Position numbers and translations under genes: made by a program
Assembly: GCA_944381825.1 (NCBI GenBank)
Contig: CALWMK010000008.1
Coordinates: 1 to 45,582 of the forward strand
Direction: 5' to 3'
DNA: 45,582 nucleotides
Source: an uncultured Clostridia bacterium
GTDB lineage: Bacteria > Bacillota > Clostridia > Christensenellales > UBA1242
In this document: piece by piece, positions 1 to 9,594 of the stretch
Numbering within the stretch: the stretch's first letter is position 1
Layout of the letters: every line of letters starts with the position of its first letter
Notes under the pieces: generated by a model
Database searches by the model: none
Seen by the model: only the letters and a program-made list of their open reading frames with translations
Told to the model about the DNA's origin: nothing

Positions 1-100
1 ACTGATGTTAATTCAAACTGTGATGAAGAAAAAACTTTAGTTTTTGCTTTGTTTTGTGTAAACAAAACTTAAATTTTGATGCAAGCAAAATTTAACATCA
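1..100. repeat. Palindromic repeat, copy 1 (left edge)
   Basis: A nested inverted repeat. The outer arms TGATGTTAA (3-11) and TTAACATCA (92-100) are exact complements. Inside, GTTTTGT (51-57) and ACAAAAC (62-68) pair around a GTAA loop. The core at 31-77 matches positions 3811-3857 almost base for base (I count two differences), while the flanking arms differ between the copies. Bases 1-18 recur at the right edge (45562-45579). It could be a small dispersed palindromic element or a structured terminator family; no coding capacity is visible. Confidence 0.75.
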
Positions 101-179
101 CATAGTTTATATTATTCAAATTTAAAATGAGATTGTTGCACATATAATTTTTTTGCTTTACAATATGACCACTAATTAA

Positions 180-208
180 AATGAGCTCAGTAAAATACTG
201 GGCTCATT
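180..208. terminator. Bidirectional intrinsic terminator
   Basis: Inverted repeat AATGAGC-t-CAGTA / TACTG-g-GCTCATT with a short A-rich loop, flanked by T-rich sequence on both strands. It lies just downstream of the small membrane protein gene on the minus strand (stop at 232) and so probably ends that transcript. Confidence 0.75.
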
Positions 209-231
209 AATTTTAAACAATTAAGTTAAAT

Positions 232-711
232 TTACATTGTAAAGTCATTATCATTTTTTGAGTTATTTTTATTTGTATTAATCTTTCTCTCTTCTTTTAT
301 TGGATTAATAATATTTTCCCTTTGTACATCTTTAATATTTTCATTAATATTTAAGATAATATTATCTTCATCTTTGGATATTACAACTTCATCTTTTCCC
401 TTGCTAAGCAAAATACTTGGTGCGCAAAGGGTATCAAAAATAGCCAATTCAACAAATGATAAAGTTTTAGACATAATTCCAAAACGCTTGTTTGAATTTG
501 GATGATAAAGCATAACTGCTTCTAATATGGATACAACACCAAATAGTATCGAACTAATCAATAAAAAATTTATACCAACAGGTGGAAAAATAATTCCTAA
601 TGACCCACCAAGCATACATAAACTAAGTGCAACAAAAATGTTTGTTTTATCTAAATTCAAATTACCTTCTTTTACATATTTTTTCAAATTATTATACAAT
701 TTATTTTTCAT
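232..711 (-). CDS. Small membrane protein, function unknown
   Basis: Unrecognised protein of 159 residues. I chose the ATG at 711 because AGAGGT lies 5 bases upstream; a longer reading from 738 has no such site. Residues about 25-70 form two hydrophobic segments separated by a glycine/proline turn (GGSLGIIFPPVG), so two membrane helices are likely. The second half is hydrophilic and rich in Asn, Lys, Asp and Glu, ending in a low-complexity tail. A promoter at 729-757 and a terminator at 180-208 make it a single-gene transcript. No family is recognised and function cannot be inferred. Confidence 0.7.
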   Translation of the reverse strand: MKNKLYNNLKKYVKEGNLNLDKTNIFVALSLCMLGGSLGIIFPPVGINFLLISSILFGVVSILEAVMLYHPNSNKRFGIMSKTLSFVELAIFDTLCAPSILLSKGKDEVVISKDEDNIILNINENIKDVQRENIINPIKEERKINTNKNNSKNDNDFTM

Positions 712-728
712 TTTTACCTCTAGAAAAA

Positions 729-757
729 ATTTTAGCACACAAAATACATAAAATCAA
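729..757 (-). promoter_or_regulatory. Sigma-A-type promoter of the small membrane protein gene
   Basis: On the minus strand TTGATT (752-757) and TAAAAT (729-734) are separated by 17 bases, and a TG pair one base before the -10 gives an extended -10. The gene starts 18 bases downstream of the -10 element. Confidence 0.6.
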
Positions 758-840
758 GTACCAATTTTTATATTTTTTCAAGTTATTCTTCGATGTTTTT
801 GACACATTAATGTGCAATTTATATTTACTCTTTATGAATT

Positions 841-889
841 CAAAAAAAAATGGAAGCTTATGCCATATTTCATTGGCTTTTTCTTCCAT
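841..889 (-). terminator. Intrinsic terminator of groEL
   Basis: On the minus strand ATGGAAG (889-883) pairs with CTTCCAT (856-850), and an inner GCC/GGC stem lies inside the loop. A run of nine T residues follows directly. It stands 14 bases past the groEL stop. Confidence 0.8.
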
Positions 890-902
890 CTTTTTATTTT
901 AT

Positions 903-2824
<1,922 letters not shown>

Positions 2825-2883
2825 AAATCCTCCTTAATTGAAAATAAATTTTTGCATAATTGTGCTAAAACTTCAATATTTTA

Positions 2884-2913
2884 ATTATAACTTTTTTTTC
2901 TCAAAATGTCCAA
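2884..2913 (-). promoter_or_regulatory. groESL promoter (sigma-A type)
   Basis: On the minus strand TTGGAC (2908-2913) and TATAAT (2884-2889) with an 18-base spacer that includes an A8 tract. Transcription would start near 2877. No full CIRCE inverted repeat (TTAGCACTC-N9-GAGTGCTAA) is present between here and groES; only a TTAGCACAA half-site-like string occurs. Confidence 0.6.
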
Positions 2914-2933
2914 TTAAAAGCTTTTATCAATTA

Positions 2934-2962
2934 GAATAGTTTGTCGTATTTATGCATACATA
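2934..2962 (+). promoter_or_regulatory. Candidate sigma-E-like sporulation promoter
   Basis: ATA (2936-2938), a 16-base gap, then CATACATA (2955-2962) resemble the Bacillus/Clostridium mother-cell sigma-E consensus (ATA at -35, CATACANT at -10). A ribosome site GGGAGAG (2980-2986) and the ATG at 2998 follow at suitable distances. No good sigma-A promoter was seen for this gene. This is motif matching by eye only. Confidence 0.45.
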
Positions 2963-2997
2963 TGTTATATGACAAAATTGGGAGAGTCAAGAGTTTT

Positions 2998-3753
2998 ATG
3001 CCAAAAAAATTTAAATTGTTTGGAATTTGTGTAATTTTGTTATCGATTGGACTTTCTTTTGTATTGGCAGATTTACTTTCTAGTCTTATCACTATTGGTA
3101 ATTTTGCCTTTTTAACAACTCAAACAACTAAAAGCAATTCATATACCATTTATGCTATTTCATTAGAAAAAGCAATTTCATTAATCCAAGCTAAAGACAA
3201 GGTCAATGATGTCATGCAAAAAAATGGTGCTGGATTTATTTATTCCATTGACAATGTTTATTATGTATTAGCAAGTGGTTATGAAAATAAAAGTGATGCA
3301 GAAAAAGTAGTTGAACATCTTTCAGAAAGCGGGATTTCTTCTGAAATCATTGAAATCAAAGTTGATAAAATAGAAATAGACATGAATTTGACAACGGATG
3401 AAAAATCTACCATGTCTGAAGCAATAAATTTATTTAAAAACACTTATAAAACTCTATATGATATTTCAATAAGTTTAGATACTTCTGTAAAAACAAAAAC
3501 CGAATGTAAATTATTAATAAATGACTTAAAATCAAATATATTGAAAACCCAATCTAATTTTGACACACAATTTAATTCTAAATTAAATTCCAAACTTTTA
3601 AATATAAAGTTAGAAATTAATGAACTAATAACTATCATACAAGCTTTAATAAATAATGCTGATAATGAACTTTTTTCAGCATATATAAAGAGCGCATATT
3701 TAGAAGCAGTAAAATTAAATCAAAATTTAGCAAATGACATTAATTCAACTTAA
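2998..3753 (+). CDS. Membrane-anchored SPOR-domain-like protein, possibly sporulation
   Basis: Protein of 251 residues from the ATG at 2998, chosen because GGGAGAG lies 11 bases upstream and because the longer TTG-started reading from 2941 would run through the -10 element. Residues about 6-28 form one membrane helix. Residues about 50-110 resemble a SPOR domain (YYVLASGYENKSDAEKVV, then SESGISSEIIEIK), the fold that binds denuded peptidoglycan. The rest is Lys/Asn-rich and helical. Similar architecture occurs in SpoIIB, which helps engulfment at the forespore septum; that link is inference from architecture and the sigma-E-like promoter. It is divergent from groESL. Confidence 0.6.
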   Translation: MPKKFKLFGICVILLSIGLSFVLADLLSSLITIGNFAFLTTQTTKSNSYTIYAISLEKAISLIQAKDKVNDVMQKNGAGFIYSIDNVYYVLASGYENKSDAEKVVEHLSESGISSEIIEIKVDKIEIDMNLTTDEKSTMSEAINLFKNTYKTLYDISISLDTSVKTKTECKLLINDLKSNILKTQSNFDTQFNSKLNSKLLNIKLEINELITIIQALINNADNELFSAYIKSAYLEAVKLNQNLANDINST

Positions 3754-3796
3754 ATCAAGTAAAAACCTTTTAAGTAGAATAAAAATAAATTTATTC

Positions 3797-3870
3797 AAAT
3801 AGCGATAAAAAAAACTTCAGTTTTTGCTTTGTTTTGTGTAAACAAAACTTAAGTTTTACGGAAGCTATTT
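3797..3870. repeat. Palindromic repeat, copy 2, between convergent genes
   Basis: Nested inverted repeat with three stem layers: AAATAGC (3797-3803) with GCTATTT (3864-3870), AAAACTT (3811-3817) with AAGTTTT (3851-3857), and GTTTTGT (3831-3837) with ACAAAAC (3842-3848). The core 3811-3857 is almost identical to 31-77, but the outer arms are unrelated to copy 1 and are still self-complementary. It sits between the stops of the SPOR-domain gene and hflX, so it may act as a bidirectional terminator. Confidence 0.75.
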
Positions 3871-3875
3871 ATTGG

Positions 3876-4961
3876 TTATATTTTTAACTTTTCTAATTTT
3901 TCTAAAATTTTAGCTTTTAGTTCTTGTATTCCACTATTTTTTAATGCCGAAATGCAAACATAATCGAAATCCATATCGGGTAATAAATGAATTTTGTCGC
4001 ATTTATTAAAAACAACTAAAATTTCTGCTTTTGCCCCAATATTGTTAAGCACTTCATTAACGACCTTCATTTTTTGCTTTCTTTGACTATCTGAAACGTC
4101 AACCACATGCAAAATTAAATCTGCATTTTTAGCCTCGTCAAGAGTGGAAGCAAAAGCATGCATAAGTGCGTGAGGTAGTTTTTCAATAAACCCAACCGTG
4201 TCTGTTAAAATTATTTCATATCCAAGTTTTAAAAACAATTTTCTGCTTGTAGTTTCTAATGTCGCAAATAATTTATCATCAGCATATACTTCTGCCTTAG
4301 AAAGAAGATTTAAAAGAGTGCTTTTTCCAGCATTCGTATATCCAACTATAGCAACAGAAAACTTGTTAGAATTATACCTAGCTCGATTTTTCACCTCTCT
4401 ATTTTTTTTAATTTCATCAAGTTGTTTCTCTAGATATGAAATTCTTTTTTCTAAATGCCTTTTATCAAGTTCTAGTTTAGTTTCTCCTGGACCTCTTGTT
4501 CCAACACCTCCAGAAGAAAATCTACCACTACTGCCTGAGATACTTGAAAGCCTTGGCAAAAAATATTTTGCTTGTGCAAGTTCAACTTGAAGTTTTCCCT
4601 CATTTGATTTTGCTCTTGTTGCAAAAATATCTAAAATTAAATTAAACCTATCAATAACCTTAATGTTAAGTTCATCGCTAAGGTTTCTAATTTGTGAGCC
4701 AGATAGTTCATGGTCAACAACTAAAACATCAGCATCTTTAACTTTTCCCTTCAATTCTTCTACCTTACCACTGCCTATTAAAAAAGTAGGGTTTATTTCC
4801 CTTAACATCTGAAAATCTTGTCCCACAACTTCAACACCAGCTGTGTCACATAATCTTTCTAGTTCTTTAAGCTGTGCGGAAACCTCAATTTTATTATCAA
4901 AAACAACTCCAAATAAAAAAGCTTTTTCTTTTCTCTTTTCATTACTATAGTTCTTAGACAT
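3876..4961 (-). CDS. hflX: GTPase HflX
   Basis: Ribosome-associated GTPase that binds the 50S E-site region and helps split stalled or heat-stressed ribosomes. The 361-residue reading from the ATG at 4961 is preferred because GAGGAG lies 5 bases upstream. Diagnostic parts are the N-terminal HflX domain (VGQDFQMLREINPTFLIGSGKVEEL), the glycine-rich linker GGVGTRGPGETKLELDKR, a coiled-coil, and the G domain with GYTNAGKSTLLN (G1), DTVGFI (G3) and NKCD (G4). It is a single gene read towards the palindromic repeat at 3797-3870. Confidence 0.96.
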   Translation of the reverse strand: MSKNYSNEKRKEKAFLFGVVFDNKIEVSAQLKELERLCDTAGVEVVGQDFQMLREINPTFLIGSGKVEELKGKVKDADVLVVDHELSGSQIRNLSDELNIKVIDRFNLILDIFATRAKSNEGKLQVELAQAKYFLPRLSSISGSSGRFSSGGVGTRGPGETKLELDKRHLEKRISYLEKQLDEIKKNREVKNRARYNSNKFSVAIVGYTNAGKSTLLNLLSKAEVYADDKLFATLETTSRKLFLKLGYEIILTDTVGFIEKLPHALMHAFASTLDEAKNADLILHVVDVSDSQRKQKMKVVNEVLNNIGAKAEILVVFNKCDKIHLLPDMDFDYVCISALKNSGIQELKAKILEKLEKLKI

Positions 4962-5108
4962 GAATTCTCCTCTAATAATTATTTTACAATAAAAAAATTG
5001 ATTGAACAAACATTTTATATGAAATACGATGCATTTTGTATGATTCTTGGCAATTTAAATTGAATTTCTTATTTTAAAACAATTTTAGTGCACTTTTAAA
5101 AAAGTGTA

Positions 5109-5135
5109 ACACATTTAAAAAAAATGCATAGTATG
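5109..5135 (+). promoter_or_regulatory. Possible sigma-K-like promoter of the Cys-rich gene
   Basis: AC (5109-5110), a 16-base gap, then CATAGTATG (5127-5135) approximates the sigma-K consensus (AC, about 17 bases, CATANNNTA). The implied leader is about 100 bases, which is long, and no convincing sigma-A promoter is seen instead. Low confidence. Confidence 0.25.
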
Positions 5136-5245
5136 AAATATAACACAAAAGAGGTAAAGTGAAGTACAAAAGATAAAATAATTAATTTTTTAAGCGCTTA
5201 TTAAATTAATTAGTGAGATTCAATTTAATAAAGGAGGAAAAAAGC

Positions 5246-5446
5246 ATGAACTTTTTCAATGGCTTTGGCTTTGGAGGATTTGGCGGACACGACAGAAATG
5301 ATAATTGCTGCTGCGACATAATTTTACTTTTATTGCTTCTTTCTTGTTGTGGATGTGATACAAACATTGATATTTGTGGCATTTTGTGGCTTGTTATTTT
5401 ACTTTCTATTTGCGGAAATGGCTGCAACCGCAGACAACCTTGTTAG
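5246..5446 (+). CDS. Small Cys/Gly-rich hydrophobic protein
   Basis: A 66-residue protein starting at the ATG at 5246, which follows a strong AAGGAGG site. The N-terminus is a Gly/Phe repeat (FNGFGFGGFGG), then CCCDIILLLLLLSCCGC, a second hydrophobic stretch (ICGILWLVILLSICG) and a Cys-containing basic end. Ten cysteines in 66 residues is extreme for a cytoplasmic protein. Small proteins of this style are common in clostridia and some are annotated as spore or chorion-like high-cysteine proteins; I cannot assign a role. It is a lone gene closed by the terminator at 5461-5494. Confidence 0.75.
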   Translation: MNFFNGFGFGGFGGHDRNDNCCCDIILLLLLLSCCGCDTNIDICGILWLVILLSICGNGCNRRQPC

Positions 5447-5460
5447 TACATAAAACAAAA

Positions 5461-5494
5461 AACTCTTAAAAGCAACTTGCTTTTAAGAGTTTTT
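5461..5494. terminator. Strong bidirectional terminator
   Basis: A perfect stem, AACTCTTAAAAGCAA against TTGCTTTTAAGAGTT, with a very small loop and T5 after it on the plus strand. It lies between the Cys-rich gene (stop 5446) and the convergent thioesterase gene (stop 5503) and can serve both. Confidence 0.9.
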
Positions 5495-5502
5495 AATTTA
5501 AA

Positions 5503-6177
5503 TTAAAGAAAACTAACTAAAGAACAAAAACAAATATTATCTTTAATTTTAGACATGAGCAAGCCTTGTTCTTTCTCAATAGCATAATTTAAAATTATTT
5601 CATCATTTAATTTTGCTTCATGCTCAAAATTAATTAAAACCTGTTTAAATGATTTTTGAAATAAGTTTTCAATTATCTTTCCGTATACTTTGTTATTCAT
5701 ATGAAAGTTTTCATCTAGATTTTCTTTTTTAACAACAAAAGTAAATTTGTTATTTAAATTAACAAACTCGCTTTTGTTTATTTTTAGAAAATTTTTATTT
5801 TGACGAACAGGAACGGGATAATTTATAATTTCTAAGCTTTCAAACTTTCTTGTAATAATATCAATTAAACACCAGTTATATATAGCTTTAATATAAACTT
5901 TATTATCTGATAATATTTCAAAATATCTATCGCAATCAAATTTTCCTCTATCATTGATATATGTTCTTAAAATATATTCTTTTCCAACCTGAAGTGACTC
6001 AACAAAATCAATTTTTAGTTTTAAAATTACCCAAACTTTATTCTTATAAACTATGCCTAATTCGTTTGCATGCAACACAGCGATTTCTTCAAAAGCATGC
6101 ATTAATGATGATAAAGAAATAGCATTATTTTTAAATTCAGCTTCAGAAAATATAATAGATTTTGAAAATTCAAACAT
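5503..6177 (-). CDS. Acyl-ACP thioesterase-like protein
   Basis: A 224-residue protein with a double hot-dog layout typical of bacterial acyl-ACP thioesterases, which release fatty acids from acyl carrier protein. The first half has the helix LSSLMHAFEEIAVLHANELGI and a VILKLKIDFVESLQVG strand region. The second repeat holds DENFHMNNKVYGKII, which matches the conserved D-x-N-x-H-x-x-N active-site block with His and Asn kept. It is the last gene of a minus-strand group behind the HIT gene, 9 bases apart. A related hot-dog enzyme acting on acyl-CoA cannot be excluded. Confidence 0.75.
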   Translation of the reverse strand: MFEFSKSIIFSEAEFKNNAISLSSLMHAFEEIAVLHANELGIVYKNKVWVILKLKIDFVESLQVGKEYILRTYINDRGKFDCDRYFEILSDNKVYIKAIYNWCLIDIITRKFESLEIINYPVPVRQNKNFLKINKSEFVNLNNKFTFVVKKENLDENFHMNNKVYGKIIENLFQKSFKQVLINFEHEAKLNDEIILNYAIEKEQGLLMSKIKDNICFCSLVSFL

Positions 6178-6186
6178 AAATTATCT

Positions 6187-6588
6187 CTAATTAAGTTTTA
6201 AAAATTCACACATTTCTTCTAAAGTATGTTGAGAATTAGAAAGCTTAGGGAAAACTCTCATTCCGTCATCACTTTTTCTAGGATAAATGTGAAAATGCAA
6301 ATGAAAAATACTTTGTTCGCCTGCTGGTTCATTAGAACAAATCAAATTAAATCCTTCATATCCTTTCGACTTATAGTGATGCATAATTTTTTGAATTGCT
6401 TTCATTACTTCTTGCATAGTATTTTCATCGCAATCTAACAAATTTCTAACATGCTTTTTAGGAATTACAAGAGTGTGACCATCAGCATCATTTGAAATAT
6501 CTAAAAAAGCTAATACATAATCGTTTTCATAAATTTTTTTTGATTCTAATTCATCATTTATAATTTTGCAAAAAATACAACTATTCAA
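6187..6588 (-). CDS. HIT-family nucleotide hydrolase
   Basis: Histidine-triad protein that hydrolyses nucleoside phosphoramidates or adenylated substrates. The N-terminal SCIFCKIINDELESKKIYEND and ISNDADGHTLVIPKKHVRN are diagnostic, and the catalytic triad is HLHFH (His-x-His-x-His). I prefer the TTG start at 6588 (133 residues): AGGAAGG lies upstream and the protein then begins just before SCIFC as usual. An ATG at 6609 gives a longer form but has no ribosome site. The start overlaps the stop of the upstream gene by 8 bases, so the two are likely coupled. Confidence 0.9.
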   Translation of the reverse strand: MNSCIFCKIINDELESKKIYENDYVLAFLDISNDADGHTLVIPKKHVRNLLDCDENTMQEVMKAIQKIMHHYKSKGYEGFNLICSNEPAGEQSIFHLHFHIYPRKSDDGMRVFPKLSNSQHTLEEMCEFLKLN

Positions 6589-6943
6589 AATATCGTTCCT
6601 TCCTTTCATGAATTAAATTTGATTTACATTTAAACAAATATTTGTCAATAAGAATATCTGCATTATCTTTTTTTAAAAGTTGTGAAATAACATATTTTCT
6701 ATAATCTTCGCTCATATCAAAAGACTTATTTAAATTTATTCCTTTTTGCCATTCTAAAACACAATAATAATCATTTAAAGTAAAAATTGCAATTGTATTA
6801 TCATTAAAAATATCATTATAGAATTTAAGTTTAATCAAAGCTTTAAATGAGTTTTTATTAAACTTTTTAAATTCTACATCATATTTTAAAGATTCTTGTT
6901 TTCCGCATACAAATTCTAAAAATTGTTGTTTATTTAAAATCAT
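6581..6943 (-). CDS. Protein of unknown function upstream of the HIT gene
   Basis: An unrecognised 120-residue protein. The ATG at 6943 has a GGA-type ribosome site 6 bases upstream; a reading from 6982 would begin inside the ribosomal-operon terminator. It is rich in Lys, Asn, Phe and Tyr, with a mixed alpha/beta pattern, no membrane helix and no signal peptide. NDYYCVLEWQKGINLNKSFDMS is the most distinctive stretch (given here only in part as NDYYCVLEWQ). It is the first gene of the group with the HIT hydrolase and the thioesterase. Confidence 0.6.
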   Translation of the reverse strand: MILNKQQFLEFVCGKQESLKYDVEFKKFNKNSFKALIKLKFYNDIFNDNTIAIFTLNDYYCVLEWQKGINLNKSFDMSEDYRKYVISQLLKKDNADILIDKYLFKCKSNLIHERKERYFE

Positions 6944-6956
6944 AATAATCCTTTTA

Positions 6957-6999
6957 TTAAAAAAATCGACTTTCCTAGACAAATATTAGTCAAGTCGAT
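6957..6999 (-). terminator. Intrinsic terminator of the ribosomal operon
   Basis: On the minus strand ATCGACTT (6999-6992) pairs with AAGTCGAT (6972-6965), with an extra GAC/GTC pairing inside, followed by a run of seven T residues. It lies about 45 bases after the rplQ stop and ends the long translation transcript just before the unknown gene starting at 6943. Confidence 0.8.
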
Positions 7000-7042
7000 A
7001 TTTTAAAAAATAAATATGTTTTTGTTTATGTCTAGTTAAATA

Positions 7043-7552
7043 TTAAACCAGTTCAATTACAACCATTTCAGCTGCATCGCCACGTCTTTTGCCAAGCTTA
7101 ATAATACGCGTATATCCTCCAGCTGTTCCAAGTTCTTTAGCTCTATCAGCATATTTTGGCGCATAAACATTAAATATCTTTTCAATTAATGGATGATTAA
7201 TACCTTCAACTCTGGCATCAAAATTTGCCTTTTTTTCTTTTGGCATTCTTTGTTCTTGAACATCATATAAAAATGCCATAAGTTTTCTTCTAGCATTGAG
7301 TTTTTTAACTCCATCATTGACGAAATTTTGTTTAACAACATTGCCCTTTGCATCTTTAACATCTTTTGTTACATTAACAACATCGTTATATGAATTAATT
7401 GCAAGTGTTAAAAGTTTTTCTGCTTTACTAGCAACAGATTTAGCTCTGGCTTTGGTTGTTTCAATTTTTCCATACCACAAAAGATTTGTCACTTGATTTC
7501 TAAGAAGTGCAATTCTTTGGTCGGTTGGTTTTCCCAATTTATCGTTAGCCAT
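7043..7552 (-). CDS. rplQ: Large ribosomal subunit protein L17 (bL17)
   Basis: Structural protein near the peptide exit side of the 50S subunit. The conserved parts are KLGKPTDQRIALLRNQVTNL, ETTKARAKSVASKAEKL, INHPLIEKIFNVYAPKYADR and GGYTRIIKLGKRRGDAAEM. At 169 residues it is about 50 longer than the usual 115-125. The extra residues form an internal insert around 53-85 (including VTKDVKDAKGNVVKQNFVND) in the segment between the KAEKL helix and the RKLMAFLYD helix. It is the last gene of the alpha operon, after rpoA as usual. Confidence 0.97.
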   Translation of the reverse strand: MANDKLGKPTDQRIALLRNQVTNLLWYGKIETTKARAKSVASKAEKLLTLAINSYNDVVNVTKDVKDAKGNVVKQNFVNDGVKKLNARRKLMAFLYDVQEQRMPKEKKANFDARVEGINHPLIEKIFNVYAPKYADRAKELGTAGGYTRIIKLGKRRGDAAEMVVIELV

Positions 7553-7586
7553 AAATTTCTCCTATATATTTTTAAATTTATAATGA

Positions 7587-8540
7587 TTAATCCTCATCAT
7601 TTCTTAGTGACAAGTTATAATCTTCAAGTTTAGCAATAACTTCTTCAATAGATTTAAGTCCCAAATTTCTAACCTTAAGCATATCATTCTTAGATTTTTT
7701 AACCAAATCTTCAATTGTGTTTATATTAGCACGTTTTAAGCAATTATATGAACGAACAGAAAGATCCATTTCTTCTATTGGCATTTCTAAATATTTTGTT
7801 TGGTTTTCTTCTTCATGTGAAATTAAAATATTAACATCATTCATTTCAGAACAAAGCGAAACAAAAAGTCCAACATGTTCCATTATAATTTTACCAGCAA
7901 GAGAAACAATTTCTCTGGCAGAAATAGTTCCATTCGTTTGCACTTCTAAAATAAGTTTGTCATAATCAATGCTTTGTCCAACACGAGTGTTTTCAACATT
8001 GTAATTGACTTTTTTGACAGGAGAATAAAGTGAATCTATGGCAACATAATCTACCATGTCAACTCGTTCTTTATTTTGTGCACCACTAACATAGCCACGA
8101 CCTCTTCCAATTAAAACTTCCAAGTCGAAATCGGCATCGCTATCTAAAGTGCATATATGCAAATCTTTATTCAAAATTTCTACCTGATCATTGCTTTCAA
8201 AATCAGCAGCAGTAACCTCTCCTTCGCCTTTTTTCCTAAGTCTTAAAGTTGTTGTGAAATCCGAGTCTTGAGATGTAGTTTTTACATAAAGACCTTTTAA
8301 GTTAAGAACAATATCAACAACATCTTCTTTCACACCTTTCACAGTAGAAAACTCATGCAAAACACCAGCTATTTTAATTGCTATCGGTGCAGCACCAGGA
8401 AGAGAAGATAAAAGAGTTCTTCTAAAGCAGTTGCCAAGAGTAATTCCATATCCTCTTTCTAGAGGTTCAATAATAAACCTAGCAAAACTTCCATTATCGG
8501 TTTCCTCACAAGTGATCCTTGGTTTTTCAATTTCCATCAT
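7587..8540 (-). CDS. rpoA: RNA polymerase subunit alpha
   Basis: Scaffold subunit that dimerises to start RNA polymerase assembly and whose C-terminal domain contacts UP elements and activators. The 317-residue length is normal. Seen: FIIEPLERGYGITLGNCFRR (NTD dimer face), GRGRGYVSGAQN, and the C-terminal helix-hairpin-helix domain from about residue 245 with LSVRSYNCLKRANINTIEDL and RNLGLKSIEEV. Two adjacent ATG codons stand at the start; the first is annotated. It lies between rpsD and rplQ. Confidence 0.98.
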   Translation of the reverse strand: MMEIEKPRITCEETDNGSFARFIIEPLERGYGITLGNCFRRTLLSSLPGAAPIAIKIAGVLHEFSTVKGVKEDVVDIVLNLKGLYVKTTSQDSDFTTTLRLRKKGEGEVTAADFESNDQVEILNKDLHICTLDSDADFDLEVLIGRGRGYVSGAQNKERVDMVDYVAIDSLYSPVKKVNYNVENTRVGQSIDYDKLILEVQTNGTISAREIVSLAGKIIMEHVGLFVSLCSEMNDVNILISHEEENQTKYLEMPIEEMDLSVRSYNCLKRANINTIEDLVKKSKNDMLKVRNLGLKSIEEVIAKLEDYNLSLRNDED

Positions 8541-8561
8541 AAACTATATTTCCCCCTTAAA

Positions 8562-9182
8562 CTATCTTGAATAGAGCTCGATAATCAAGTGTTCTTTGAT
8601 GTTCAAATCAATATCTTCTCTCTTAGGAAGGTCAAGAATTTTACCTGTCAAAGTTTCCGTGTTAAATTCAAGCCATTTTGGCATAACAATTTTCATGCCT
8701 TTAAGATCTTTAAACATTTCAAGGTCTTTTTTATTTTCCTTAACAGCAATAACATCGCCAGCTTTAACCCTATATGAAGCTATATTAACCGATTTGCCAT
8801 TTACTGTTATATGTCCATGATTAACTATTTGACGACATTCACTTCTGCTTGAGCCAATGCCCATTCTATAAATGACATTATCAAGCCTTCTTTCAATAAG
8901 TGAAAGCATGTTTTCACCAGTAACACCTTTCATTCTTTCAGCTTCTTCATAGTATCTTCTGAATTGTTTTTCTAAAATACCATAAGCTTTTTTAACTTTT
9001 TGTTTTTCTCTTAACTGTGTGCCATATTCTGTTACCCGTTTTCTTGAGGCACCATGTTGTCCAGGAATTACAGGTCTTCTTTCAAATGCACATTTTTTAG
9101 TAGTACATCTTTCGCCTTTCAAAAATAATTTACAACCCTCACGACGACATTGTCTGCAGTCAGGTCCAACTGTTTTTGCCAT
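8562..9182 (-). CDS. rpsD: Small ribosomal subunit protein S4 (uS4)
   Basis: Primary binder of 16S rRNA and an early 30S assembly protein; in several bacteria it represses its own operon. The 206-residue protein starts at the ATG at 9182, where MAKTVGPDCRQCRREGCKLF begins; a longer upstream reading would overlap rpsK. The N-terminal Cys set (C9, C12, C17, C26, C31) fits the zinc-binding form. The S4 RNA-binding domain is RRLDNVIYRMGIGSSRSECR and HGHITVNGK. It sits in the alpha operon between rpsK and rpoA, so feedback on the pseudoknot upstream of rpsM is plausible. Confidence 0.98.
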   Translation of the reverse strand: MAKTVGPDCRQCRREGCKLFLKGERCTTKKCAFERRPVIPGQHGASRKRVTEYGTQLREKQKVKKAYGILEKQFRRYYEEAERMKGVTGENMLSLIERRLDNVIYRMGIGSSRSECRQIVNHGHITVNGKSVNIASYRVKAGDVIAVKENKKDLEMFKDLKGMKIVMPKWLEFNTETLTGKILDLPKREDIDLNIKEHLIIELYSR

Positions 9183-9195
9183 GTTTTTTCTCCTT

Positions 9196-9585
9196 TTAAA
9201 TTCTTCTTGGTTTTGGAGGACGACAGCCATTGTGAGCAATAGGTGAAACATCTTTAATCATAGTCACATTAATTTCAGCTGTTTGCAATGCTCTAATAGC
9301 AGCTTCTCTGCCATTACCAGGTCCCTTAACATAGACATCAACATTTCTAATGCCATGTTCTTTTGCGACTTTTGCTGCATCTTCAACACTTTGTTGAGCT
9401 GCAAATGGAGTGCTCTTTTTTGAGCCTTTAAAACCTAGTTTCCCAGAACTAGACCATGAAATCACATTTCCGTTAACATCAGTAAAAGTTACTAAGGTGT
9501 TATTAAAAGACGATTTAATATGCACAGCACCTTTATCAATGTTTTTAGAAATTCTTTTCTTTTTTGTTTTAGTTGTTGTTGCCAT
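9196..9585 (-). CDS. rpsK: Small ribosomal subunit protein S11 (uS11)
   Basis: Platform protein of the 30S subunit near the mRNA exit. The 129-residue protein has a basic N-terminus ([20 protein letters not shown]), [52 protein letters not shown] and the C-terminal [11 protein letters not shown], all diagnostic. It lies 9 bases after rpsM and 13 before rpsD in normal alpha-operon order. Confidence 0.98.
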   Translation of the reverse strand: MATTTKTKKKRISKNIDKGAVHIKSSFNNTLVTFTDVNGNVISWSSSGKLGFKGSKKSTPFAAQQSVEDAAKVAKEHGIRNVDVYVKGPGNGREAAIRALQTAEINVTMIKDVSPIAHNGCRPPKPRRI

Positions 9586-9594
9586 AATTTACTC

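Noticed and set aside
2840-2875. CIRCE operator upstream of groES
   Set aside because: Only a TTAGCACAA string on the minus strand resembles one half; the second half GAGTGCTAA is absent at the required spacing.
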